DNA from: DATNBT01 sp964579765 | GTDB taxonomy: Bacteria > Acidobacteriota > Vicinamibacteria > Vicinamibacterales > CAVVIG01 | Direction of reading: 5' to 3' | NCBI GenBank assembly: GCA_964579765.1 | Contig: CAZOIK010000467.1 | Coordinates: forward strand, 1-14,329 | Length of the DNA stretch: 14,329 nucleotides | In this document: in pieces, positions 1 through 5,331 of the stretch | Position numbering within the stretch: the first letter of the stretch is position 1 | Layout of the letters: each line of letters opens with the position of its first letter | Made by a program: the position numbers and the translations under genes | Notes under the pieces: model-generated | The model's database searches: none | What the model saw: the letters and a program-made list of their open reading frames with translations, nothing else | What the model was told of the DNA's origin: nothing

Positions 1-52
1 CGGCCATCGCCGCGACGACGAGCACGGCGCCGGCCTGTCTGATGCGGCTCAC
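1..52 (-). CDS. Exported protein of the ECF operon, N-terminal fragment only
   Basis: This is the first 17 codons of a minus-strand gene that leaves the window on the left. It starts at a GTG (52-50) that overlaps the TGA of the anti-sigma gene (GTGA), and a strong GGAGG lies 7 nt upstream (plus-strand 60-64). The residues read MSRIRQAGAVLVVAAMA, a charged start followed by a hydrophobic stretch, as expected of a signal peptide or N-terminal anchor. Third genes in sigma/anti-sigma operons are often periplasmic sensors (CpxP/Spy-like or heavy-metal resistance proteins), but too little is visible to assign a family. The operon position is certain; the function is unknown. Confidence 0.6.
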   Translation of the reverse strand, partial: MSRIRQAGAVLVVAAMA

Positions 53-696
53 GATCGATCCTCCAGCGTGCTCGGCTGCGCCATCTCATCCGCGAGCAAC
101 TGCTGCAGCGCGCGCTGCTCCGCCGGCGTCAGCGTGCCGACGACGTCGCCGGCCGCGTCGGCGGCTGGCGCCACCGCCATCTCGTCGCGCATCGCGTCCC
201 AGCCGAGGGCCGCGCCGTACGCCGCGACGATGCGCAGCTGCGGATCGTCAGGCGCACCGAGCGGCGGAATCGGCGACGGCGACGGCAGCGACGCCGTCTG
301 CCCCGCGATCGGCAGCGGCCTGGCCGGAATGTCGGCCGGCTGCGGCGCCCGCGGCCATGCGACGACCACCAGCAACGCCGCGAGTGCCGCCGCGAGCGAC
401 GGGACGAGCACCAGCCGGCGTGCCAACAGAGAAACCACAAAGACACGAACGGCACGAAGACGCCCGAAGCTGTATTCGTCGCCGACCGCTTCACGCACAC
501 GCGCCGACAGATGATCCCAGAACAGCGGCGACGGCTCCGGCACGGCGTTGTCGGGATCGGCGACGGCCGCCAGCATCGCGCGCACGTCGGCCAGTTCGCG
601 GCGGCACGCGTCGCACGACGCCAGATGCGGCACCGACGTCTCGGCGACGACGCCTTCGGCGAGATCGACGAACTGTTCGGGACGCACGTGGCTCAT
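49..696 (-). CDS. Zinc-binding membrane anti-sigma factor (ZAS type), 215 aa
   Basis: This is the likely anti-sigma factor that holds the upstream ECF sigma at the membrane. An N-terminal cytoplasmic domain carries the H-x3-C-x2-C signature of zinc-containing anti-sigma factors (H24, C28, C31). One membrane segment follows at about residues 95-113 (VPSLAAALAALLVVVAW). A proline-rich outside stretch (about 116-150) leads to an alanine-rich C-terminal region ending in a helix (LTPAEQRALQQLLADEM). The ATG at 696-694 overlaps the TGA of the sigma gene (ATGA), so translation is coupled; the frame is open upstream, but a start inside the sigma gene is not needed. Residues about 78-92, just before the membrane segment, are encoded by a stretch that matches a dispersed intergenic repeat (see the repeat entry). 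The release signal and any site-1/site-2 protease control cannot be read from the sequence. Confidence 0.85.
   Translation of the reverse strand: MSHVRPEQFVDLAEGVVAETSVPHLASCDACRRELADVRAMLAAVADPDNAVPEPSPLFWDHLSARVREAVGDEYSFGRLRAVRVFVVSLLARRLVLVPSLAAALAALLVVVAWPRAPQPADIPARPLPIAGQTASLPSPSPIPPLGAPDDPQLRIVAAYGAALGWDAMRDEMAVAPAADAAGDVVGTLTPAEQRALQQLLADEMAQPSTLEDRS
431..460 (-). repeat. Dispersed AACCACAAAGACACGAA-type repeat inside the anti-sigma gene
   Basis: Plus-strand bases 433-449 read AACCACAAAGACACGAA, followed by CGGCACGAAGA. From memory, this is close to a repeat often seen between genes in many phyla (AACCACAAAGACACGAAGG...). It is AT-rich against its surroundings and here lies in frame, encoding roughly residues 78-92 (LRAVRVFVVSLL) of the anti-sigma factor on the minus strand. 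That it is a repeat rests on recall; only one copy is visible in the window. Confidence 0.5.
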
Positions 697-1295
697 CGCT
701 GTTCGCCCAGTATCTTCTTCAGATTGCCGAGGGCGTGAAAAAAGTTCGCCTTGACCGCCCCGACCGAACTGCCCAGCACCGTGGCGATCTCCTCGTGCGA
801 CAGCTCCTGATACATGCGCAGCACCAGCGTCGCACGCTGCTTCGGCGGCAGCTTCACGATGGCCGCGCGTACTTGCGCGCCGCGCTCTTCGCGCAGCACG
901 CGATCCACTTGCGACTCGCGTCCGGTGTCCACGTGCTGGCGCGCGTCGAGATCTTCCGTGACGGGCGTCTTCGCCGTGACGCGGTTCAGGCAGACGTTGA
1001 CGCCGATCCGGTAGAGCCAGGTGCCGAGCGACGAGCCGCCGCGAAAGCTCTTGAGGCCGCGATACGCCCTCAGAAACACGTCCTGCGAGAGGTCGCTCGC
1101 GTCCTCGTGGTTGCCGACGAAGCGGTAGCAGAGCTGATAGACGGCCCGCCGGTGCCGCTCGACGATTACGTCGAAGGCTCCTGCCCGCCCGGCCAGGCAC
1201 GCTTCGACGAGTTGCGCCTCGTCCAGATCCGCGAGGTCCGCGACCGCCACGCCCGCCGGCGCGGCCGATCGTGCGTCTCCGTTCAGTGCCGCCAC
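693..1295 (-). CDS. ECF (sigma-70 family, group 4) RNA polymerase sigma factor, about 200 aa
   Basis: This protein directs RNA polymerase to stress or envelope promoters. Region 2 spans about residues 39-106 (AFDVIVERHRRAVYQLCYRF, then EDASDLSQDVFLRAY and the GTWLYRI motif). Region 4 spans about 140-195, with a helix-turn-helix in SHEEIATVLGSSVGAVKANF. The spacer lacks a region 3, as in ECF sigmas. The frame is open to a GTG at 1352, but the predicted ECF promoter would place the transcript start at about 1353, so a start there would have no leader. I prefer the next GTG at 1295, which has GAGAGG/GGCAGG purines upstream but no ideal Shine-Dalgarno; GTG 1250 is a weaker choice. The gene runs into the anti-sigma gene by an ATGA overlap, and is likely autoregulated. 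Family assignment is firm; the exact start is not. Confidence 0.9.
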   Translation of the reverse strand: MAALNGDARSAAPAGVAVADLADLDEAQLVEACLAGRAGAFDVIVERHRRAVYQLCYRFVGNHEDASDLSQDVFLRAYRGLKSFRGGSSLGTWLYRIGVNVCLNRVTAKTPVTEDLDARQHVDTGRESQVDRVLREERGAQVRAAIVKLPPKQRATLVLRMYQELSHEEIATVLGSSVGAVKANFFHALGNLKKILGEQR

Positions 1296-1359
1296 CTGCC
1301 AGCGCCTGCCTCTCGGCTGCCCGGGGAGCGCCCACGCAAGGGATGGAGCCACAAGCTCG

Positions 1360-1389
1360 TTAGACCGCCCCTCTCTGCGAAAGGTTACA
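1360..1389 (-). promoter_or_regulatory. ECF-type promoter upstream of the sigma factor operon
   Basis: On the minus strand a -35-like TGTAACCTTT (1389-1380) is followed after 15 nt by a -10-like TCTAA (1364-1360, within GGTCTAACG). ECF promoters typically have an AAC core at -35 and TCTAA or GTC at -10, so this fits autoregulation by the sigma factor just downstream. Transcription would begin near 1353. The site sits only 7 nt after the pfkB-family stop codon. The motif is seen; the function is inferred. Confidence 0.65.
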
Positions 1390-1396
1390 TCCGGGA

Positions 1397-2362
1397 TCAG
1401 GACCGTGAACGCGCGGACATCAGGGCGTCAACTTCGTCGGGCGTCGGAAGCCCGCCGCGGGCCCCAAGGGCGCGGCAGTTGAGCGCCGCGACCGCGTTGG
1501 CGTGCGCCAGCAGATCCTCGACGTCGGCGTCCGGAATGCGCAAACAGGCGGCAGCAAAGCCGCCGCGAAACGCGTCGCCGGCGCCCGTGCTGTCCACGCA
1601 ATCGACCTGGAACGCCGGCGTGCGGATCTCGCGTCCGTCGCAGCGGGCCAGGCTGCCGTCTTCGCCGAGCGTCGCGCAGACGAGCCGCGCCGACGGATAC
1701 TCCGCCGCGATCGCCTCGAGCGCCCGCCCCGTCTCTTCGTAGCCGGTCAGCGCGGCCGGAAAGTCCTGCGACGAGATGACGACGTCGATCTGCTGCAGCA
1801 GGTCGCCGATGCCCGGCCGCACTTTTTCCACGTCGATGATGGTCGGCGTGCCCGTGGCGCGCGCGGCGCGCGCCGCCTCGGTGGCCGCGGCCGTTTCGTG
1901 ACAATCCACGATCAGCAGCCGTCCCGCGGTCACGGCGTCGCGCGGTACGGCGGCCGGGTCGTAGGCGAGCGCGGGATGGCGATCCCAGAGCACGGTGCGC
2001 TCGCCCGACCTCGCGTCCACGAGGACGACCGCGAACTGGTTCGTCGCGCCCTCGACCGTGCGCGCCGCGGAGACGTCCAGGCCGGCGCTGACCAGGCTGT
2101 CGCGCGACATCCGCCCCAGCGGATCCGCGCCGAACGATCCGACGTAGGTCGCCGTCAGGCCCAGCCGCGCGCAGGCGCAGAGCGCGGTCGCAATCTGGCC
2201 GCCAGGCATGTGCATGAAGCGCTGGAGCCGCTGCTTACTGTTCGGCGCCGGGTGCTCGGCGACCACGGCGAGCAGGTCGATGCTGTTGAGGCCGAAGCCC
2301 GCGACGTCGAACCGGCGCGCGCCTTTCGGCGGAATCTTCAGTCCGAGCCGCACGTCAGGCAT
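1397..2362 (-). CDS. PfkB-family (ribokinase-like) carbohydrate kinase, 321 aa
   Basis: This enzyme transfers phosphate from ATP to a sugar or nucleoside hydroxyl in the cytoplasm. The N-terminus has the family start strand and substrate-binding region (FDVAGFGLNSIDLLAVV, residues 18-34) and a GGQIATALCACARLG segment in place of the usual GG-x-x-x-N. PfkB signature 2 is clear near the C-terminus (DSTGAGDAFRGGFAAA), with the GAGD anion hole at 260-263 and D263 as catalytic base. Length is normal for the family. The ATG at 2362 is chosen because the next in-frame upstream start would run across the lexA promoter. The gene diverges from lexA, and no strong Shine-Dalgarno is visible. The substrate cannot be told from sequence; ribose, fructose derivatives, adenosine and sulfofructose are all acted on by relatives. 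Confidence 0.88.
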   Translation of the reverse strand: MPDVRLGLKIPPKGARRFDVAGFGLNSIDLLAVVAEHPAPNSKQRLQRFMHMPGGQIATALCACARLGLTATYVGSFGADPLGRMSRDSLVSAGLDVSAARTVEGATNQFAVVLVDARSGERTVLWDRHPALAYDPAAVPRDAVTAGRLLIVDCHETAAATEAARAARATGTPTIIDVEKVRPGIGDLLQQIDVVISSQDFPAALTGYEETGRALEAIAAEYPSARLVCATLGEDGSLARCDGREIRTPAFQVDCVDSTGAGDAFRGGFAAACLRIPDADVEDLLAHANAVAALNCRALGARGGLPTPDEVDALMSARSRS

Positions 2363-2376
2363 CCTACAGGAGCCCG

Positions 2377-2405
2377 TTGACTTTCGCCTTTTCTTTGCGC
2401 ATACT
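2377..2405 (+). promoter_or_regulatory. Sigma70-type promoter of lexA
   Basis: TTGACT (2377-2382, 5 of 6 to consensus) and CATACT (2400-2405, 4 of 6) are separated by exactly 17 nt. This predicts a transcript start near 2412 and a leader of about 18 nt that ends in a strong GGAGGAGG. I see no known LexA operator (no CTGT-N8-ACAG and no GAAC-N4-GTTC) in the 67-bp gap, so any autorepression would use a different box. Confidence 0.6.
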
Positions 2406-2416
2406 CTTCCGCGACT

Positions 2417-2424
2417 GGAGGAGG
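2417..2424 (+). promoter_or_regulatory. Strong ribosome binding site of lexA
   Basis: GGAGGAGG ends 5 nt before the ATG at 2430. It fixes the lexA start against longer readings of the same frame and is the strongest Shine-Dalgarno in the window. Confidence 0.8.
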
Positions 2425-2429
2425 TCAAT

Positions 2430-3038
2430 ATGCTCCCGCTCACCAAACGGCAGCGCGAGATTCTGGACTACCTCAACGAGTTCATTCAGCAGCACGGCTA
2501 CGCGCCAAGCCTCGAGGAGATCGGCAGGAAGTTCGGCCTGTCCTCGCTCGCCACCGTGCACAAGCACCTGACCAACCTGCAGGAGAAGGGCTTCAACAAG
2601 CGCGCCTGGACCCGCAGCCGCTCGGTCGAGATGGTGCCGACACGCGTCGGCGGGCGCGCCGTCGAACTGCCCCTGCTCGGCTACGTCGCCGCCGGCTTGC
2701 CCATCGAAGCCGTCGCGTCGAACGAGACCATTGCCGTCCCGGAAGATTTTGTCGGCAAGCGCGACACGTATGTCCTCCGCGTCCGCGGCGACTCGATGAT
2801 CGACGAACAGATCCGCGACGGCGACTTCGTCGTCGTCGAAGATCGCAAGACCGCCGACAACGGCGAAATGGTCATCGCGCTGCTCCGCGGATCGGACGTC
2901 ACGCTCAAGAAGCTCTACCGCGACCCGGGCGGCAAGATCCGCCTGCAGCCCGCGAACGCGACCATGCAGCCGATCTTCGTCGAGCCGGAGCACGTCCAGA
3001 TTCAAGGCGTCGTGGTCGGGGTCATGAGGAAGTACTAG
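2430..3038 (+). CDS. lexA: LexA SOS transcriptional repressor, 202 aa
   Basis: This repressor of DNA-damage genes is inactivated by RecA-stimulated self-cleavage. The N-terminal winged helix-turn-helix (residues 1-70) begins LTKRQREILDYLNEFI and holds the recognition helix near SSLATVHKHLTNLQ. The S24 peptidase domain (about 78-202) has the cleavage bond A88-G89 in GYVAAGLP, nucleophile S122 in VRGDSMID and general base K160 in VTLKKLY. Its length equals that of the E. coli protein. The wing (KGFNKRAWTRSRSVEM) is more basic and aromatic than the usual KGYIRR...RAIEL, which may suit a different operator. It is followed by DUF3467 and nth on the same strand, but an 87-bp gap with its own candidate promoter separates it from them. 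All catalytic residues are present. Confidence 0.96.
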   Translation: MLPLTKRQREILDYLNEFIQQHGYAPSLEEIGRKFGLSSLATVHKHLTNLQEKGFNKRAWTRSRSVEMVPTRVGGRAVELPLLGYVAAGLPIEAVASNETIAVPEDFVGKRDTYVLRVRGDSMIDEQIRDGDFVVVEDRKTADNGEMVIALLRGSDVTLKKLYRDPGGKIRLQPANATMQPIFVEPEHVQIQGVVVGVMRKY

Positions 3039-3061
3039 GTTCCAGAGGTTCCCGGGGGTTC
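3038..3061 (+). repeat. Short degenerate GGTTC direct-repeat array after lexA
   Basis: GGTTC occurs at 3038, 3047 and 3057, a spacing of 9 then 10 nt, with units resembling GGTTCCAGA and GGTTCCCGG. The first unit begins on the last base of the lexA TAG. No gene is seen in the rest of the 3039-3125 gap. Because it has only three units, chance is possible. Confidence 0.4.
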
Positions 3062-3113
3062 ACGGCGAAACGCAGTCTTCTTCGCGAACCTCCGGACCAG
3101 TTGAAAACCCGGA

Positions 3114-3119
3114 TAAACT
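3114..3119 (+). promoter_or_regulatory. Candidate -10 element for leaderless DUF3467 transcript
   Basis: TAAACT (3114-3119) ends 6 nt before the ATG at 3126. A TANNNT box at this distance puts the transcript start on or next to the start codon, the usual arrangement for leaderless mRNAs. No Shine-Dalgarno precedes the ATG, which agrees. No good -35 is visible 17 nt upstream. Confidence 0.45.
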
Positions 3120-3125
3120 CTGGTC

Positions 3126-3446
3126 ATGCCCGACCAGCCCAAGCAGATCAACTTCACCATCGTCCCCGACGACTCGCCGAACGAGCCGCGGACCTACGCG
3201 AACTTCTGCTCCATCGCGCACACGCCGTTCGACTTCACGCTGACCTTCTGCGAGGTGATGCCGCTCTCGGAGAAGGAAATCAAGGAAGCCGAGGCCGAGC
3301 ACGTCGTCCGCGCGCCGGTGAAGATGAAGGTCGTCGTCCCCGTGCAGTTCGTCCCCAACCTCATTGGCGCGCTGCAGGAACACTGGCGCGTCTTCTCGGA
3401 GTCGTACACGAACGTCGGGTGGAACAAGGACAAGCCGGTTCACTAG
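3126..3446 (+). CDS. DUF3467 family protein, 106 aa
   Basis: This is a small soluble protein of the DUF3467 family, whose function is not established. Family-like features are the early YANFCSIAHTPFDFTLTFCEVMP block (residues about 24-46), a strand-rich middle (RAPVKMKVVVPVQF) and the C-terminal helix NLIGALQEHWRVFSESYTN; the usual length is about 100 residues. There is no signal peptide or membrane segment. The ATG at 3126 lacks a ribosome site but follows a -10-like box at leaderless spacing. The downstream nth gene begins 53 nt later, and the whole gap is a heptamer array. Position between lexA and nth suggests, but does not prove, a link with DNA metabolism. Family recognition is good; function is unknown. 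Confidence 0.85.
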   Translation: MPDQPKQINFTIVPDDSPNEPRTYANFCSIAHTPFDFTLTFCEVMPLSEKEIKEAEAEHVVRAPVKMKVVVPVQFVPNLIGALQEHWRVFSESYTNVGWNKDKPVH

Positions 3447-3500
3447 TCTCCAGTCTCCAGTCCCCAGTCTCCAGTCCCCAGTCTCCAGTCATCAGTCCTG
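3445..3500 (+). repeat. Tandem heptamer array (AGTCYCC x 8) filling the DUF3467-nth gap
   Basis: Eight head-to-tail 7-bp units cover the stretch exactly. Copies 1, 2, 4 and 6 read AGTCTCC, copies 3 and 5 AGTCCCC, copy 7 AGTCATC and copy 8 AGTCCTG. The array starts inside the DUF3467 TAG and ends on the G of the nth GTG. It resembles the short tandemly repeated heptamers (CCCCAGT type) known from filamentous cyanobacteria. Since 7 is not a multiple of 3, copy-number change would shift spacing and any read-through frame. Confidence 0.9.
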
Positions 3501-4168
3501 TGAAGACGCCCACCGAGACCAGGCACATCCTCGACCTGCTCGAGACGCAGCATCCGGACGCGGATACCGAGCTGCACTACAAGAACGCGTATCAGCTCCT
3601 GGTGGCGACGATCCTGTCGGCGCAGTCCACCGACCAGCGCGTGAACATGGTGACGCCTGCGCTGTTCAAGCGATATCCGGACGCGAAGGCGCTCGCGAAG
3701 GCGACGACCGCGGAGCTCGAGCCGCAGATCCATTCGACGGGGTTCTTCCGCGCCAAGTCGAAGTCGCTCGTCGGCATGGCAAAGGCGCTCGTCGCGCAGC
3801 ACCACGGCGAGGTGCCCGCCGACATGGAGGCGCTCGTCTTGCTGCCGGGCGTCGGCCGCAAGACCGCGAACGTCGTCCTCGGCCATGCGCTCGGCGTGCC
3901 CGGCCTGCCTGTCGATCGCCACGTGCTGCGCGTCGCCAACCGCATCGGCATCGCGGAGGGCGACGACCCGGTGAAGGTCGAGGCGCAACTCTGCGCGGCG
4001 ATGCCGAAGGCGCGCTGGACGCGCACCTCCGACACGCTGATCCTCCACGGCCGCCGCGTCTGCAAGCCGAAGCCGCTCTGCGACACGTGCGCCGTGCAGG
4101 CCGAGTGCGACTACTTCAACACCGTCGTGACCCGTGCGCCGCGAAGCCTTCGACGCCCTCGTCGCTGA
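3500..4168 (+). CDS. nth: Endonuclease III, DNA glycosylase/AP lyase, 222 aa
   Basis: This base-excision repair enzyme removes oxidised pyrimidines and cuts the abasic site by beta-elimination. It has the helix-hairpin-helix LPGVGRKTANVVLG with catalytic lysine K121, the VDRHVLRVANR segment with catalytic D139, and the substrate-pocket start LVATILSAQSTDQRVN. A C-terminal [4Fe-4S] cysteine cluster follows (C188, C194, C197, C203). Its spacing is C-x5-C-x2-C-x5-C, one residue shorter in the first loop than the usual C-x6-C-x2-C-x5-C. The GTG at 3500 is chosen because the coding frame before it is the heptamer array and no Shine-Dalgarno is present; the real start could also be downstream. Its 3' end overlaps the metallopeptidase gene by 35 nt. 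The short basic tail (APRSLRRPRR) lies mostly in that overlap. Confidence 0.94.
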   Translation: MKTPTETRHILDLLETQHPDADTELHYKNAYQLLVATILSAQSTDQRVNMVTPALFKRYPDAKALAKATTAELEPQIHSTGFFRAKSKSLVGMAKALVAQHHGEVPADMEALVLLPGVGRKTANVVLGHALGVPGLPVDRHVLRVANRIGIAEGDDPVKVEAQLCAAMPKARWTRTSDTLILHGRRVCKPKPLCDTCAVQAECDYFNTVVTRAPRSLRRPRR

Positions 4169-4520
4169 CGCGCTCGCGTCCATCCCGCAGCGCTTCCGCG
4201 ACGCGATGGAGAACCTCGTTATCGTCGTCGAAGACGAGCCGCCGCCCGGCCTGCTCCGCGAGATGGGCCTCGGTCCGCGGCAGACGCTGCTCGGGCTCTA
4301 CCAGGGCACACCGCTTCCGCATCGCGGATGGGATCACGGCAACGTCCTCCCCGACCGCATCCTGCTCTTTCAGGGCCCGCTCGAGCGATCGGCGTCAGAC
4401 GATCAGGACCTCGTCGTGGCGATTGGCGAAACGCTCATTCACGAGATCGGCCACTATTTCGGCCTGAGCGAAGCGGAGATCGAGGAGATCGAAGAGAAGT
4501 ACTGGCATGGTCGTCCGTAA
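4134..4520 (+). CDS. Zincin-like metallopeptidase family protein (HExxH), 128 aa
   Basis: This is a small protein of the zincin-like family once called DUF1025; its substrate is unknown. The zinc motif is HEIGHYFGLSE (H103, E104, H107), and the third ligand would be E113, where relatives usually have Asp. The N-terminal helix FDALVADALASIPQRF and the strand NLVIVVEDEPPP match the family layout and support the GTG start at 4134, which lies 35 nt inside nth. No signal peptide is seen, so it is probably cytoplasmic. The stop codon lies 14 nt inside rsmA, so nth, this gene and rsmA should be co-transcribed and translationally coupled. Zinc binding is likely; protease activity is inferred only. 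Confidence 0.88.
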   Translation: MRREAFDALVADALASIPQRFRDAMENLVIVVEDEPPPGLLREMGLGPRQTLLGLYQGTPLPHRGWDHGNVLPDRILLFQGPLERSASDDQDLVVAIGETLIHEIGHYFGLSEAEIEEIEEKYWHGRP

Positions 4521-5331
4521 ACGCTTCGGCCAGCACTTCCTCGAGCCCGCGTGGGTCGTGAAGGTCGTCGCGGCCATCGCGCCGGCCGCGCAGGAGGACT
4601 TCCTCGAAATCGGTCCCGGCCGCGGCGCGCTCACCGCCCCGCTCGCCGCGCGCGCGCGATCGGTCACGGCGTTTGAAATCGATCGCGATCTTGCCGCGGC
4701 GCTGCGCGCGACGGCGCCCGCCAACGTGACCATCGTCGAAGGCGACTTCCTCGAATCGGACTGGCTGCTGAAGCACCGGCCGCCGCACCCGGTGCGCGTG
4801 GCGGGCAACTTGCCCTACAACGTCGCGTCGCCGATTCTGTTCCGGCTGATCGACGTCTTCGACTCGGGCATTCCGCTCGCCGACGCCACGCTGATGCTGC
4901 AGCGCGAGGTCGTCGATCGGCTGCTCGCCAGGCCGTCAACGAAGGAGTACGGCGTACTGAGCGTGCTCGTCAGGCTGTCCGCCGACGTCGAGCGGCTCAT
5001 GAATCTGCCGCCCGGCGCATTCCGGCCTGTGCCGAAGGTCCAGTCCGCGCTCGTCCGCGTGCGCTTCCACGCGCCGTCGCCCGCGCCGCGCGACCGGGCG
5101 CTGTTCACGCAGGTTGTACAGGCCGTCTTCACGCGGCGCCGCAAGACGATCGAGAACGCGCTGCTGCCGGTGGCCGGCGACCGCGCCGGCGTCAGGGACG
5201 CTCTGCAGCGGGCCGGCATCGACCCGGGCCGCCGCCCGGAAACGCTGGATATTCCGGAATTTGTGCGGCTCGCGGACGCGATGATCCGCCTGAAGGCGGA
5301 CACTACGGGATCGCGACAAGCTGTGCTATAG
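4507..5331 (+). CDS. rsmA: 16S rRNA dimethyladenosine transferase RsmA (KsgA), 274 aa
   Basis: RsmA dimethylates the two adjacent adenines in helix 45 of 16S rRNA late in 30S assembly, using S-adenosylmethionine. Seen are the family start KRFGQHFL, SAM motif I EIGPGRGALT (residues 34-43), the acidic SAM-binding residues FEID (56-59) and EGDFLES (78-84), and catalytic NLPYN (101-105). The C-terminal helical domain ends in the usual DIPEFVRLADAM. The ATG at 4507 overlaps the previous gene by 14 nt. The final 14 residues or so (RLKADTTGSRQAVL) are not family sequence: they are encoded by a palindromic repeat and the bases after it, so a repeat insertion appears to have replaced the original end. 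The TAG stop is part of the TATAGT -10 box proposed for the RNase J gene. Confidence 0.95.
   Translation: MVVRKRFGQHFLEPAWVVKVVAAIAPAAQEDFLEIGPGRGALTAPLAARARSVTAFEIDRDLAAALRATAPANVTIVEGDFLESDWLLKHRPPHPVRVAGNLPYNVASPILFRLIDVFDSGIPLADATLMLQREVVDRLLARPSTKEYGVLSVLVRLSADVERLMNLPPGAFRPVPKVQSALVRVRFHAPSPAPRDRALFTQVVQAVFTRRRKTIENALLPVAGDRAGVRDALQRAGIDPGRRPETLDIPEFVRLADAMIRLKADTTGSRQAVL
5285..5306 (+). repeat. Palindromic repeat R1 (stem-TGAA-stem plus CACTAC) in the 3' end of rsmA
   Basis: A perfect inverted repeat at 5285-5300 has arms TCCGCC and GGCGGA around a TGAA loop, and is followed by CACTAC. The same layout, with other bases in the outer stem but complementary to each other, occurs on the minus strand at 11248-11270. 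It is read in the rsmA frame as RLKADTT, a C-terminal peptide that I recall as frequent in Acidobacteriota proteins. Confidence 0.8.

Noticed and set aside
42..1742. 566-codon open frame on the plus strand opposite the sigma, anti-sigma and kinase genes
   Set aside because: Arg/Ala/Pro-rich mirror of three recognised genes, with no start context or domain.
2400..2428. TTGACC (minus strand 2428-2423) as the -35 of a divergent kinase promoter
   Set aside because: No acceptable -10 is found at 16-18 nt spacing; the match is probably part of the lexA start context.
3101..3119. TTGAAA (3101) with TAAACT (3114) as a paired sigma70 promoter
   Set aside because: The spacer is only 7 nt, far too short, so only the -10 was kept as a candidate.
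3101..3499. Upstream extension of the nth frame through DUF3467 and the heptamer array
   Set aside because: The extension gives an Arg-rich shadow of DUF3467 and then repeat-made Ser/Pro/Gln residues; Nth homology begins just after 3500.
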